Shown: positions 52,061-59,890 of the stretch, piece by piece
How positions within the stretch are numbered: position 1 is the first letter of the stretch
How the letters are laid out: each line of letters opens with the position of its first letter
Assembly (NCBI RefSeq): GCF_020171725.1
Contig: NZ_JAIVAJ010000010.1
Coordinates: 62,001-126,000 of the forward strand
Direction: 5' to 3'
DNA: 64,000 bases
DNA from: Halobacillus litoralis
GTDB taxonomy: Bacteria > Bacillota > Bacilli > Bacillales > Halobacillaceae
Program-made: the position numbers and the translations under genes
The notes under the pieces: generated by a model
Told to the model about the DNA's origin: nothing
Seen by the model: the letters and a program-made list of their open reading frames with translations, nothing else
Database searches by the model: none

Positions 52061-53588
52061 TGGATTTCCTCTTTTCTTGTACAATTTGTTTCTGCTGCCA
52101 TTCCGTCTCCTCGTTAGGGAAGTCGCTTCGATAGTGACCTCCACGGCTTTCTTCACGTTCTAAGGCAGAAACCGTCATCAACCAAGCGGTTCTCAGCATA
52201 AAAAGGGTCGTTACTTGTTTACTAGTGAGCAAACTCAAGTCGAACGAGAACCATTGATCGAGGTGGAAGGATTCCAACCACCCTTTCTGCTTTTTCAATG
52301 CTTTGGCGTCCCTCACCATCCCGACGTTCTCCATCATTTTCTGCTGAAGGAGTGAACGTGGGGGGAGGTCGCAAATCGGATCGAGAAGCAGCGGTTTGTT
52401 CTTTCCGGTGTATGGGATGCCAGACACCTTCTGTTCATTGATCCAGCCCGCTAAGCGTTTGCTGAATACCATTCCTTCCAATAGGGAGTTGCTGGCCAGA
52501 CGGTTCGCCCCGTGTACGCCGGTACAGGCCGCCTCTCCGATGGCATATAAACCTGTTACTGAAGTGCGTCCGATCTTGTCTGTCGTAATGCCACCCATAA
52601 TAAAATGGCAGCCTGGTGTAACAGGGATGAATCCTTCAGAAAGGGAGATATCGTGCCTGTGACAAAGCGCTGTGACCGTAGGGAATCGCTCTTCGAATTG
52701 CGGAATCATACGGATATCCAAGTAAAGGGTGTGTCCTTTTTCACGTTCTGTATAGATGGTGTTCGCGACTACGTTACGTGGTGCCAGGTCCCCTAAAGGG
52801 TGGACGCCATCCATGATCCGTCGTCCTTTTTCATCTACCAGTACAGCGCCTTCTCCGCGGACGGCTTCTGTGACAAGGCCGTGCGTCTTGCCATTTACAT
52901 TCAAAAGTGTAGGGTGAAACTGAACAAATTCCATGTCGGTCATTTCTGCTCCGGCCTCGTAAGCTAACGCGAATCCATCGCCCGTTATGGTCGGGGCATT
53001 GGAGGTAGAGGCGTACAGCTGTCCGCAGCCGCCTGTCGACAAGACGATATGGGGAGCGGTCAGGACGGCGGTCTCATACTCTGTTTTGTAACGGACGCCA
53101 TAGCACACTTCGTTCTCGACCAACAATTCGTAAACAAAGTGGTGATCCCGGATTTCTACGTTCGCTCTAATCTGCTGCTGTAAATGTTCCATCAACCGTT
53201 TCCCTGTCTGATCTCCGCCACTATGTACAATGCGGTTTTGGTGATGGCCGCCCTCACGTCCGAGGTCGATCGTGCCGTCCTGGTTGCGGTCGCAGGTGAA
53301 TCCTTCTTCAATCAGCTCTTGAATGATGCCTGGTGCTTCTCTCAACATTTCGAGTGTTGTTTGGGAGTGATTCGCATAACGTCCAGCTTCTGTCGTATCC
53401 AAATAGTGGGCGAAGGGATGATCTTCTTCGCCAATCGCGGCAGCAATCCCTCCTTGGGCATAGCGGGAATTTCCGTTCGATACATCAGACTTTGTGAAGA
53501 CTATTACATTTGTGTCCTCGCTTAAATGTCGGGCCAATTGCAAAGCTGCCACACCACTTCCGACAATGATGACATCCGCTCTTTCCAT
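52041..53588 (-). CDS. nadB: L-aspartate oxidase
   Basis: A 515-residue flavoprotein oxidising aspartate to iminoaspartate, which feeds NadA. The FAD-binding VIIVGSGVAALQLARHL is near residue 5, SRYAQGGIAAAIGEED near 40, the second FAD block GLYAIGEAACTGVHGANRLA near 335. First gene of the operon; its upstream region holds the NiaR-type operator shared with nifS. Confidence 0.95.
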   Translation of the reverse strand: MERADVIIVGSGVAALQLARHLSEDTNVIVFTKSDVSNGNSRYAQGGIAAAIGEEDHPFAHYLDTTEAGRYANHSQTTLEMLREAPGIIQELIEEGFTCDRNQDGTIDLGREGGHHQNRIVHSGGDQTGKRLMEHLQQQIRANVEIRDHHFVYELLVENEVCYGVRYKTEYETAVLTAPHIVLSTGGCGQLYASTSNAPTITGDGFALAYEAGAEMTDMEFVQFHPTLLNVNGKTHGLVTEAVRGEGAVLVDEKGRRIMDGVHPLGDLAPRNVVANTIYTEREKGHTLYLDIRMIPQFEERFPTVTALCHRHDISLSEGFIPVTPGCHFIMGGITTDKIGRTSVTGLYAIGEAACTGVHGANRLASNSLLEGMVFSKRLAGWINEQKVSGIPYTGKNKPLLLDPICDLPPRSLLQQKMMENVGMVRDAKALKKQKGWLESFHLDQWFSFDLSLLTSKQVTTLFMLRTAWLMTVSALEREESRGGHYRSDFPNEETEWQQKQIVQEKRKSNEPIHL

Positions 53589-53614
53589 GTAAGTCGACTC
53601 CTCACTGTTTTAAC

Positions 53615-53630
53615 AGGTGTATTGACACCT
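53615..53630. promoter_or_regulatory. NiaR (YrxA)-type operator between nadB and nifS
   Basis: AGGTGTATTGACACCT is a perfect AGGTGT-N4-ACACCT dyad in the 98-base divergent gap. It fits the niacin-responsive repressor sites known for nad genes in Firmicutes. A second inverted repeat, CACTT-N5-AAGTG at 53648-53662, lies nearer nifS. The repressor gene itself (yrxA/niaR), usually next to nifS, is not in the window. Confidence 0.8.
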
Positions 53631-53686
53631 ATATTTACATACTATTACACTTATGACAAGTGAAAAGTCGAAATGAGGGAAAGAAG

Positions 53687-54817
53687 ATGGAGAAATATTT
53701 TGATTGTGCCGCGACAACTCCTATGACAGAAGCTGCGCTGGGAGCATTCACGAAAGCGGCTCGTGAATTTTACGGAAACACAAGCAGTGTGCATGACGTT
53801 GGAACAAAGGCCCATTCGCTCTTGGAACACAGCCGTGAGACATTGGCCGGATTGCTGGGCGTGGAGGCTTCCGGGTTATTTTTCACAAGTGGAGGTACGG
53901 AGAGTAACTGGCTCGGCATGGAGGCCATGATGTCTGCTGGTGGGGGAAACCATCTTATTCTATCTGCGGCCGAACATTCTTCGATAAGGCGTGTCGTCGA
54001 GAAAAAAGAGCGGGAGGGATGGAGCGTCACAAGGGTGCCTCTGACAGATGGAGGGATGGTTGATCTTAAGTCGTTAGAAGAGGCCATTACAGCGGAAACG
54101 GTCGTCGTATCGGTTCAGCTCGTCAATTCAGATATCGGGACGATTCAGCCGTTAAACGAGATTCATAGCCTTTGTAAGCGTCACAACCTCCTGTTGCACA
54201 GTGATTTCGTTCAAGCTTTTGGCAAAATAGATGTTAGGGAAGCAGCCTCCTTTGTCGACAGCTTCTCGCTTTCGGCTCACAAAATCGGCGGACCAAAGGG
54301 AGTAGGGGCTCTCTATATTCGTCCCTCCCTTTCATTTGAACCGATTTTTCCAAGCGTGACGCATGAGTCGGGTGTGAGGCCTGGGACAGTCAACACACCA
54401 GGAGTGGCGTCATTTATTGTAGCGGCTGATTCGACCTTGCGGGAAGACGGCATATTGGATTTGAAAACGACGTTCCTGAAACAATTGCGTGAGGACTTTG
54501 AAGTCGTGGGAGATGTTCGTCATCAGAGTGTACCGATTGTTGGGTTACTTGTGAAAGGAGTGCCTGGGCAATGGATGGTGCTCGAGGGAAGTCGTCACGG
54601 CTATGCTTTCTCGACAGGAAGTGCCTGCCAATCGGGAATGGATGGAACGCTCCCGACACTTGATGCTATGGGAATGACAGAAGAAGATTCAGAGGTCTTC
54701 ATCCGAATATCCTTCCATCCTTCTCATACCAAAGAGGATGTCATCCATCTTGCTGACTGCTTGAATCAAGTCGTCGTTGATTATTCAGGAGAGAAGGTAG
54801 AAATGGCAGGGCGGTGA
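53687..54817 (+). CDS. nifS: Cysteine desulfurase, NifS-like, for NadA cluster assembly
   Basis: A 376-residue PLP enzyme taking sulfur from cysteine. The PLP lysine is in SLSAHKIGGPKGVG near residue 203, the catalytic cysteine in FSTGSACQSG near 316, and TSGGTESN near 69 is typical. In B. subtilis the nifS gene divergent from nadBCA is needed to mature NadA; the same layout here supports that role. I use the ATG at 53687 behind GAGGG rather than a GTG at 53660, because MEKYFDCAATTP is the usual N-terminus. Confidence 0.92.
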   Translation: MEKYFDCAATTPMTEAALGAFTKAAREFYGNTSSVHDVGTKAHSLLEHSRETLAGLLGVEASGLFFTSGGTESNWLGMEAMMSAGGGNHLILSAAEHSSIRRVVEKKEREGWSVTRVPLTDGGMVDLKSLEEAITAETVVVSVQLVNSDIGTIQPLNEIHSLCKRHNLLLHSDFVQAFGKIDVREAASFVDSFSLSAHKIGGPKGVGALYIRPSLSFEPIFPSVTHESGVRPGTVNTPGVASFIVAADSTLREDGILDLKTTFLKQLREDFEVVGDVRHQSVPIVGLLVKGVPGQWMVLEGSRHGYAFSTGSACQSGMDGTLPTLDAMGMTEEDSEVFIRISFHPSHTKEDVIHLADCLNQVVVDYSGEKVEMAGR

Positions 54818-54868
54818 ACATAGCCTGTCTTCTCTTTTCATATAAGTAACTATGAAAGGAGAGATTCT

Positions 54869-55339
54869 ATGGGATTGTTCCGGGAGTTCAAACAATTCGC
54901 TGTCCGCGGAAGTGCCGTTGAAATGGGTGTTGGAATGGTGCTGGGCGCTGCTTTCAGCGGTTTCATAGATTCACTCGTCACGGATATGCTCCTGCCGCCT
55001 ATCGGGTTGGTTTATGCCAGTATGAATTTCGAGAGTCTGTTCATCAATCTGAGCGGAGGCTATTACCCGACACTTGCAGCCGCCAAAGAAGCAGGAGCCG
55101 CGACGATCAACTACGGAATGTTCATAAGTGCAACGATTCGATTTATCATCGTCATGTTCGCCGTCTTTATGGTCGTCCGCCAAATTAACCGTTGGAAGAA
55201 GCCGCATCGACACCCGATGGACGCGATGACGAAAAAGGAATGCCCTTATTGCTGTATGCCGATCCCAAGCCAGGCTGTCATCTGCCCGAATTGCTCTTCC
55301 AGCTTATCTGTAGACCAGCCACGCTGGCGGGTAAAATAA
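54869..55339 (+). CDS. mscL: Large-conductance mechanosensitive channel with C-terminal zinc ribbon
   Basis: A 156-residue MscL. The first pore helix is VEMGVGMVLGAAFSGFIDSL near residue 17, followed by LPPIGL; the second segment is near 95-115 (ATIRFIIVMFAVFMVV). Instead of the usual C-terminal helical bundle, residues 125-147 form a zinc ribbon, CPYC at 125 and CPNC at 142. The family is usually 125-150 residues. The channel releases solutes under hypo-osmotic shock, important to a salt-adapted cell. The ATG follows AGGAGAG. Confidence 0.9.
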   Translation: MGLFREFKQFAVRGSAVEMGVGMVLGAAFSGFIDSLVTDMLLPPIGLVYASMNFESLFINLSGGYYPTLAAAKEAGAATINYGMFISATIRFIIVMFAVFMVVRQINRWKKPHRHPMDAMTKKECPYCCMPIPSQAVICPNCSSSLSVDQPRWRVK

Positions 55340-55387
55340 TAGATGGTTCCGTCTGATAGTTCGTCGGAAGCGGTTTGATTTCCATCA

Positions 55388-55428
55388 AAAAAGGTTCCGA
55401 TCATCATTATGATGTTCGGAACCTTTTT
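55388..55428. terminator. Bidirectional terminator after mscL
   Basis: AAAAAGGTTCCGA and TCGGAACCTTTTT surround a 15-base loop; tracts of A and T lie on both sides, so it also serves the opposing small lipoprotein gene. Confidence 0.9.
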
Positions 55429-55439
55429 CTATGTCCTTA

Positions 55440-55619
55440 TCAATCTTCTTCGTTTTCCATACCTTCAGAGTCTTCCATTTCACCGGAATCCTCCATCTCA
55501 CCTGAGTCTTCCATTTCTCCGCTGTCCTGTTCTTCCATGTCGCCTTCCCCATCGCTACCGCATGCCGCGAGAGCAAGAACGGAAGTTAAGCCTACTGCAA
55601 GCAACCATTTTTTCAACAT
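55440..55619 (-). CDS. Tiny acidic lipoprotein with EMEDSG repeats
   Basis: A 59-residue lipoprotein precursor on the minus strand. The signal peptide MLKKWLLAVGLTSVLALAAC ends in a clear lipobox. The mature 40 residues are almost all Glu, Asp, Met, Ser and Gly, with EMEDSG repeated in tandem near residues 35-52. The ATG follows AGGAG eight bases upstream, and a terminator lies after its stop. No family recognised; the acidic repeat may bind cations or only act as a solvated surface tail. Confidence 0.78.
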   Translation of the reverse strand: MLKKWLLAVGLTSVLALAACGSDGEGDMEEQDSGEMEDSGEMEDSGEMEDSEGMENEED

Positions 55620-55732
55620 AAAAATCGACTCCTCTCAGAATGGACGTTCATGTTCCGTTTACCCACAAAATGTAAATGGTATGTTACAGGAATATGAAAT
55701 GTTTGAAATGATGTGGAAATGAACCTTTTGGC

Positions 55733-56968
55733 TCAGAGCTTGACCCAGGCGTCTTGACCATAACCTCTTTGCTGCCAATATCCGATATGTTCTTCGTCAA
55801 TCAGTTCGATTCGATTGAGCCATTTCACGGATTTGTAAGCGTACATCCGCGGCACAATCAAACGGACAGGCCCTCCATTCCGATTGGGTATGAGCTCGCC
55901 ATCAATCAGCATCGCGACCATGACGTCATCGTCCATCGCTTGGTCCAGCGTAAGGGAATCGGTGTACACGCCGTCTTGGGAATAAAATTTGACGTGTGTC
56001 GCCTTGTCTTTTACGCCTGCTCTTTTCAGCAAATCACTCAATTTGATCCCTTCCCACGTAACATCGAAAACGCTCCAGCCTGTCACGCAGTAAAAATTCG
56101 CAACTTGCACGCCCCTGTTGATTCCGACAAAGCTCTCCCAATCCCATTCTTGAACTTGATCAACGAGCCCGTCGATTGTGAAGGAGAAATTGTCATCTGT
56201 AATCGTAGGCATCTGGGTCACTGTGTAATAGCGGAACTCTCCAGTTCGGCCTCCGCCAATCGGAGGCTTCGATTTAGGGGCAGGTGTCGGCAATGGACTG
56301 AACGCTTCGGTTAACGGCATCTCAGAAGGGGGAGGGGGACCGCTCGGCAGATTTAAATATGGTTTTGCCCACTGATATATGAAAGGGGAGAACACAATCA
56401 CGATTCCAGCGCCTGTTCCCCGCCTTAGGAAAGTTCTCCTATTCATGATTGGATTGCTGTCCTCAATGACCATCCGCTTGTTCTCTTTCTCTTCAGCACG
56501 ACGCTTTTCAATCGCTTTGAACCACTGGCTTCTCGTAATGCTGTGATAGATCAAGTAGGGAACACCGACCCAGGTCATGATGTCGTGAACAATCAAAGCG
56601 AAAGAACTCAGTCCTGGATTCAGCTCACGCTGAAAGGTTAATAGAATCCCGGATACGATCAATGCTCCGAGAATGGACAGCACAACATATAGGTTCGTCC
56701 GGTTATTTTTCCGCTTGCGTAACGTTTTAAGATGCTTCACCATTTTCGGCGTGTAAAAGAGAAGGGGAAGAAGGCTGATGAAACCGATCCAGATGTGACT
56801 GTCTTTCACCCAGATCCGCACTTGGGGAAGCCACTGTCTGAAATCCGACGAGACGAGCAGGAGACCTGTAAGGGCAAGGAACGTAAAAAACAGGGCATTC
56901 CAATGGTGCAGCTGCTTTAATTTCTGACCGAACTTTTGTTGTCTTTTATAAAAAATGCTTTTATCCAT
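55733..56968 (-). CDS. Cytochrome b561-like / molybdopterin sulfite-oxidase-type fusion protein
   Basis: A 411-residue fusion. Residues 1-160 hold four membrane segments with histidines placed like haem ligands (LHHWNALFF near 20, SHIWIGF near 57, VHDIMTWVG near 127, YHSITRS near 141). A twin-arginine stretch, NRRTFLRRG near 173, leads to a fifth segment, and residues 225-411 form a sulfite-oxidase molybdenum-cofactor domain with its cysteine ligand in NFYCVTGWSV near 299. It looks like MsrP and its haem partner MsrQ in one chain. Substrate unknown. Confidence 0.85.
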   Translation of the reverse strand: MDKSIFYKRQQKFGQKLKQLHHWNALFFTFLALTGLLLVSSDFRQWLPQVRIWVKDSHIWIGFISLLPLLFYTPKMVKHLKTLRKRKNNRTNLYVVLSILGALIVSGILLTFQRELNPGLSSFALIVHDIMTWVGVPYLIYHSITRSQWFKAIEKRRAEEKENKRMVIEDSNPIMNRRTFLRRGTGAGIVIVFSPFIYQWAKPYLNLPSGPPPPSEMPLTEAFSPLPTPAPKSKPPIGGGRTGEFRYYTVTQMPTITDDNFSFTIDGLVDQVQEWDWESFVGINRGVQVANFYCVTGWSVFDVTWEGIKLSDLLKRAGVKDKATHVKFYSQDGVYTDSLTLDQAMDDDVMVAMLIDGELIPNRNGGPVRLIVPRMYAYKSVKWLNRIELIDEEHIGYWQQRGYGQDAWVKL

Positions 56969-57042
56969 AACGGGTGCTCCCTTCTATAGTTTACTTACCC
57001 GTTTACCGGTGTCCTTGTACAATCTAATCGGCTTTCTATATC

Positions 57043-57076
57043 AAAAAAAGCCCACTCTCTCTAAGGAAGTGGGCTT
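57043..57076 (-). terminator. Terminator-like hairpin at the left edge of the repeat patch
   Basis: On the minus strand AAGCCCACTTCCTT and its near-inverse AGAGAGTGGGCTT are followed by seven T. It is almost identical to the brxA terminator at 57484-57515 and in the same orientation. Confidence 0.75.
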
Positions 57077-57483
57077 ACAGAGTGTCGAGAAAGTCCTATC
57101 GGTTTTTCAAAGGTTAAGAAGCGGAGTTGGCGAAACAATTCGCTTTCCATGGGCGTCCGCTGAGTCTCCTAGCTTCCTACGCTGTTTCGCCAACACCTTT
57201 ATGAGGAGGAGGAGGCGGAACCTCTTATGCTATCATCTGTAAAAGGCGATGATAGCACAGCATTACGTTCGTCCTTCCTCATTCCCGCTCGGTTCTGTTC
57301 CCACTACTTTCGTACAGCGGGGTGGAAAATCGTGAGACTCCTGCGGGATGCACGGACCACGGCGAGACCCCGGAAGACGAAGTCTGAGGAGGCTCGGCGT
57401 CCGCCGCGGAAAGCGAACTATTTTCCACCCCGCTGTCCTCCTCATTTGTAACAGAACCGTTCTCCACACTTTTTCAACAGTTT
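57077..57483. repeat. Patch of inverted-repeat (MITE/REP-like) elements
   Basis: No gene is visible here. Three dyads follow each other: TTGGCGAAACA/TGTTTCGCCAA (57127-57193), TGCTATCATC/GATGATAGCA (57228-57257) and ACAGCGGGGTGGAAAAT with its exact inverse (57314-57436). The first and third share an internal GC-rich sequence in opposite orientation, with CGCTTTCC, GGCGTCCGC and CTCCT, which I recognise as a type of element dispersed between genes in Bacillaceae. Open frames across it have no ribosome site and are by-products of the symmetry. Confidence 0.75.
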
Positions 57484-57515
57484 AAAAGCCCACTTTCTTT
57501 AAAGAAAGTGGGCTT
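57484..57515 (-). terminator. brxA terminator
   Basis: AAGCCCACTTTCTTT and its perfect inverse form a 15-bp stem seven bases behind the brxA stop, followed by TTTT on the minus strand. Confidence 0.85.
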
Positions 57516-57521
57516 CGGTCA

Positions 57522-57950
57522 TTAGCAGTATTCGTTATAAGCGTTCGTAAGGTTGGTGATGATTTCTTCTGGTTCGTGATCCTCGATTTCTTCACGTGGA
57601 ATGAAGTGTACGACTTGTCCATCTTTTAACAACGCCATAGATGGAGAGGATGGCTCGTAGCCTTCGAAATAGTCGCGCATACGGGCAGTCGCCTCGCGGT
57701 CTTGTCCTGCGAAAACGGTCACGAGATTCTCAGGCTTTTTCTCATTGGAAAGAGATTCGCGTGCAGATGGGCGGGCGAGTCCTGCTGCACATCCACAAAC
57801 AGAGTTCACGACAACAAGAGAAGTTCCTTTTGTTGTGCTGATAAACTCATCGACTTCTTCTGGCGTCGTCAGTTCGTTGAATCCGGCATTCGTCAATTCA
57901 TCACGCATCGGTTGGGAAATTTCTTTCATATAAGCTTCATATGGGTTCAT
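57522..57950 (-). CDS. brxA: Bacilliredoxin, YphP-like
   Basis: A 142-residue thioredoxin-fold protein that removes bacillithiol from S-bacillithiolated proteins. The active-site CGC motif is in VVNSVCGCAAGLARP near residue 52, followed by NLVTVFAGQDREATARMR and PSSPSMALLK. It is nearer to BrxA (YphP) than to BrxB (YqiW), judging from HFIPREEIEDH and the short C-terminus. It starts two bases behind ypgR, whose end holds its ribosome site AGGAGG, so the two are one operon. Confidence 0.92.
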   Translation of the reverse strand: MNPYEAYMKEISQPMRDELTNAGFNELTTPEEVDEFISTTKGTSLVVVNSVCGCAAGLARPSARESLSNEKKPENLVTVFAGQDREATARMRDYFEGYEPSSPSMALLKDGQVVHFIPREEIEDHEPEEIITNLTNAYNEYC

Positions 57951-57952
57951 GG

Positions 57953-59095
57953 TTATTCCTCCTGTTTTTGTTTAGTGGCTTGGGTCATTTGATGCCAAAC
58001 GGAACCTTTGGCTTCTTCGCCGCCTTCAATACGTTCAATCGCCATATTGATCTGCAGGCGGACCTCGAATTCAGGATCGTCGGCGGCTTCCTTCAAGGCA
58101 GGAAGAGCGGCTTCGTCACCCAGCTCATATAAGAACATCGCTGCCCGCCAACGAACGAGGCGGTTCTTATCTTTTAACGATTCCATCATTTTCGGCATGG
58201 CTTCCTTAAATCCAAGGTCGGAAATACAATCGCCGGCTGTTCGTCTTACGGTGACGGACTTATCGTGCAACGCTTTATACAAGTAGGGGAGGGTTTCCAT
58301 TTCTTCAATCATCCCTAAATACGCGGTTGCCAGTCTTCTGATCGAAGCTTTTTCATCATCCAGTGCTTTATCTAAAATTCTATAGTCGTCAGCGGTCGGA
58401 TCCATACGATCAAGAGCAGCATAGCGCACTTTCCAATCTTCGTGGTCGAGTGTCTCAAGTGTGATCGTCGACTTTTTCTTCGTTGATTCGTCCTGCTCCT
58501 GGTCTTGATCAAACGCTTGTTTAACAAGAGAATTCAGTCGTTCTTCATCATAACTTGCCGAAATTTCTTCTTTGACCTGTTCTCCGATTTCATCGGCATC
58601 GCCGTAACGCGGGCTCTGCTCGATCCATTCCCGCTCCATAATCATATTAGGAGAGGCGGGAGCGGCTTCCATGGCGGCTTCCTGGAAGCGTGGTTCAAGA
58701 CCAACGCGTTTTTCTTCACCGCGGTCCTCAAGCTTCACCTGCATGGGAATGCCTTTGAACATTTGGATGAATACTTTCACTTCTCCGAACGATTCTTCTT
58801 CTGTCGGTTCGGAGCTTTGCGTCGGTTCTTCGGCTTCAGATCCAAATACCTGCCTCACTTCTGGTAGAATGGATTCCCACGACACGCGGGCATTCCTCTC
58901 CAGTGCAATGAAGTCTAAGACATGGTAAAGTCCTTTGACACCTTCAATCTTAAATAGCTGCTGAACAAATGCAGGAGAGGAGCTGTGGTCATCCTCTTCT
59001 TTATAGTTATGCGTCTCACCTTCCGGAAGGCTTTCGCTCAAATTAATCTTCATAGAATTCGGGCTGGGAGTTGGTTCGATCGATATAATATTCAT
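57953..59095 (-). CDS. ypgR: YpgR-like protein: NifU/Nfu N-terminal-type domain plus HEAT repeats (CvfC family)
   Basis: A 380-residue protein. Residues 1-90 resemble the scaffold-type N-terminal domain of Nfu proteins (EPTPSPNSMKINLSE, GVKGLYHVLDFIALER), the middle is acidic, and residues 215-365 hold PBS/HEAT-like repeats (DWKVRYAALDRMDP, SVTVRRTAGDCISDLG, NRLVRWRAAMFLYELGD). The combination is that of YpgR and the staphylococcal conserved virulence factor C. The biochemical role is not settled. It is co-transcribed with bacilliredoxin, suggesting thiol or Fe-S homeostasis, which is inference. Confidence 0.88.
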   Translation of the reverse strand: MNIISIEPTPSPNSMKINLSESLPEGETHNYKEEDDHSSSPAFVQQLFKIEGVKGLYHVLDFIALERNARVSWESILPEVRQVFGSEAEEPTQSSEPTEEESFGEVKVFIQMFKGIPMQVKLEDRGEEKRVGLEPRFQEAAMEAAPASPNMIMEREWIEQSPRYGDADEIGEQVKEEISASYDEERLNSLVKQAFDQDQEQDESTKKKSTITLETLDHEDWKVRYAALDRMDPTADDYRILDKALDDEKASIRRLATAYLGMIEEMETLPYLYKALHDKSVTVRRTAGDCISDLGFKEAMPKMMESLKDKNRLVRWRAAMFLYELGDEAALPALKEAADDPEFEVRLQINMAIERIEGGEEAKGSVWHQMTQATKQKQEE

Positions 59096-59271
59096 TCGTC
59101 ATTCCCCCTTGCTGCGCTTTTCTTCCTATTTTATCAAAGAACCAAGTTGTCATCCATGAATACGAAACCTTTTCCTCTCATAGACGTAAACGTAGAGTAG
59201 GAAATGCTTTATCTAAGAAGCGTTATTGTTTACAATTTATGAAAGAAGTTAGAAAAGGAGAGAATGTCACT

Positions 59272-59718
59272 GTGAAAAGAACAGTAGAAATTGTCATAAC
59301 GGTTATTGGAATCATATTGTATGGATTTCCTCTTATTATCGGGTTTTTCTTTCAATCGTTCCAAAACAATCCGCAGGCACGTGAAGACTTTATGGCGGCA
59401 ATGCAGGAGGCTCCTAACGGTCAGGATCTTGAAGGGATTAACATGGACGAAATGTTTAACTTCCTCGGAACGTTCACCATGGTCATCATTGTTGCATCCC
59501 TGATTGCCATTGGCCTTGCGATCTTATCCATCGTATTTCTGAAGGGGAACAAGAAGCCTAAAGCAGCCGGTATTATTTTGATCATCACAGCGGTCGTCTT
59601 TGCGCTCGCTACAGTATTCTTCGGCTTGTTCGGTAGTGTCGCCTTCCTGATTGCAGGGATTGTAGCTCTCGTTCGAAAGCCGCCTAAACCAACAGACGAA
59701 GAAGCGATTACGTATTAA
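59272..59718 (+). CDS. DUF4064-like membrane protein
   Basis: About 148 residues with a membrane segment at the N-terminus, an extracytoplasmic loop of about 45 residues (NNPQAREDFMAAMQEA), and two or three further segments in the second half. The layout fits DUF4064 proteins; function unknown. The GTG at 59272 lies 11 bases after AAGGAG; an ATG eight bases earlier is out of frame. Monocistronic, with a terminator behind it. Confidence 0.7.
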   Translation: MKRTVEIVITVIGIILYGFPLIIGFFFQSFQNNPQAREDFMAAMQEAPNGQDLEGINMDEMFNFLGTFTMVIIVASLIAIGLAILSIVFLKGNKKPKAAGIILIITAVVFALATVFFGLFGSVAFLIAGIVALVRKPPKPTDEEAITY

Positions 59719-59766
59719 AAAAGTCGGTGAACGATGACTGGTAAAAACGATTATAGATTCTAGATC

Positions 59767-59796
59767 GAAAGCACGGGTCTTCTGGCTCGTGCTTTC
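59767..59796 (+). terminator. Terminator after the DUF4064-like gene
   Basis: GAAAGCACG and CGTGCTTTC pair around a 12-base loop, then TTCTATTTC. Confidence 0.7.
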
Positions 59797-59890
59797 TTCT
59801 ATTTCGTTCACGATTTAGTCAGGCACATAATCTGCGATTGTCGAAAAATCTGGTATAATTGTACTATCTATCCCATTGGAGGAGAATGCT

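Noticed and set aside
57227..57470. Overlapping small frames on both strands in the repeat patch
   Set aside because: They come from symmetric GC-rich inverted repeats and have no ribosome site or recognised family.
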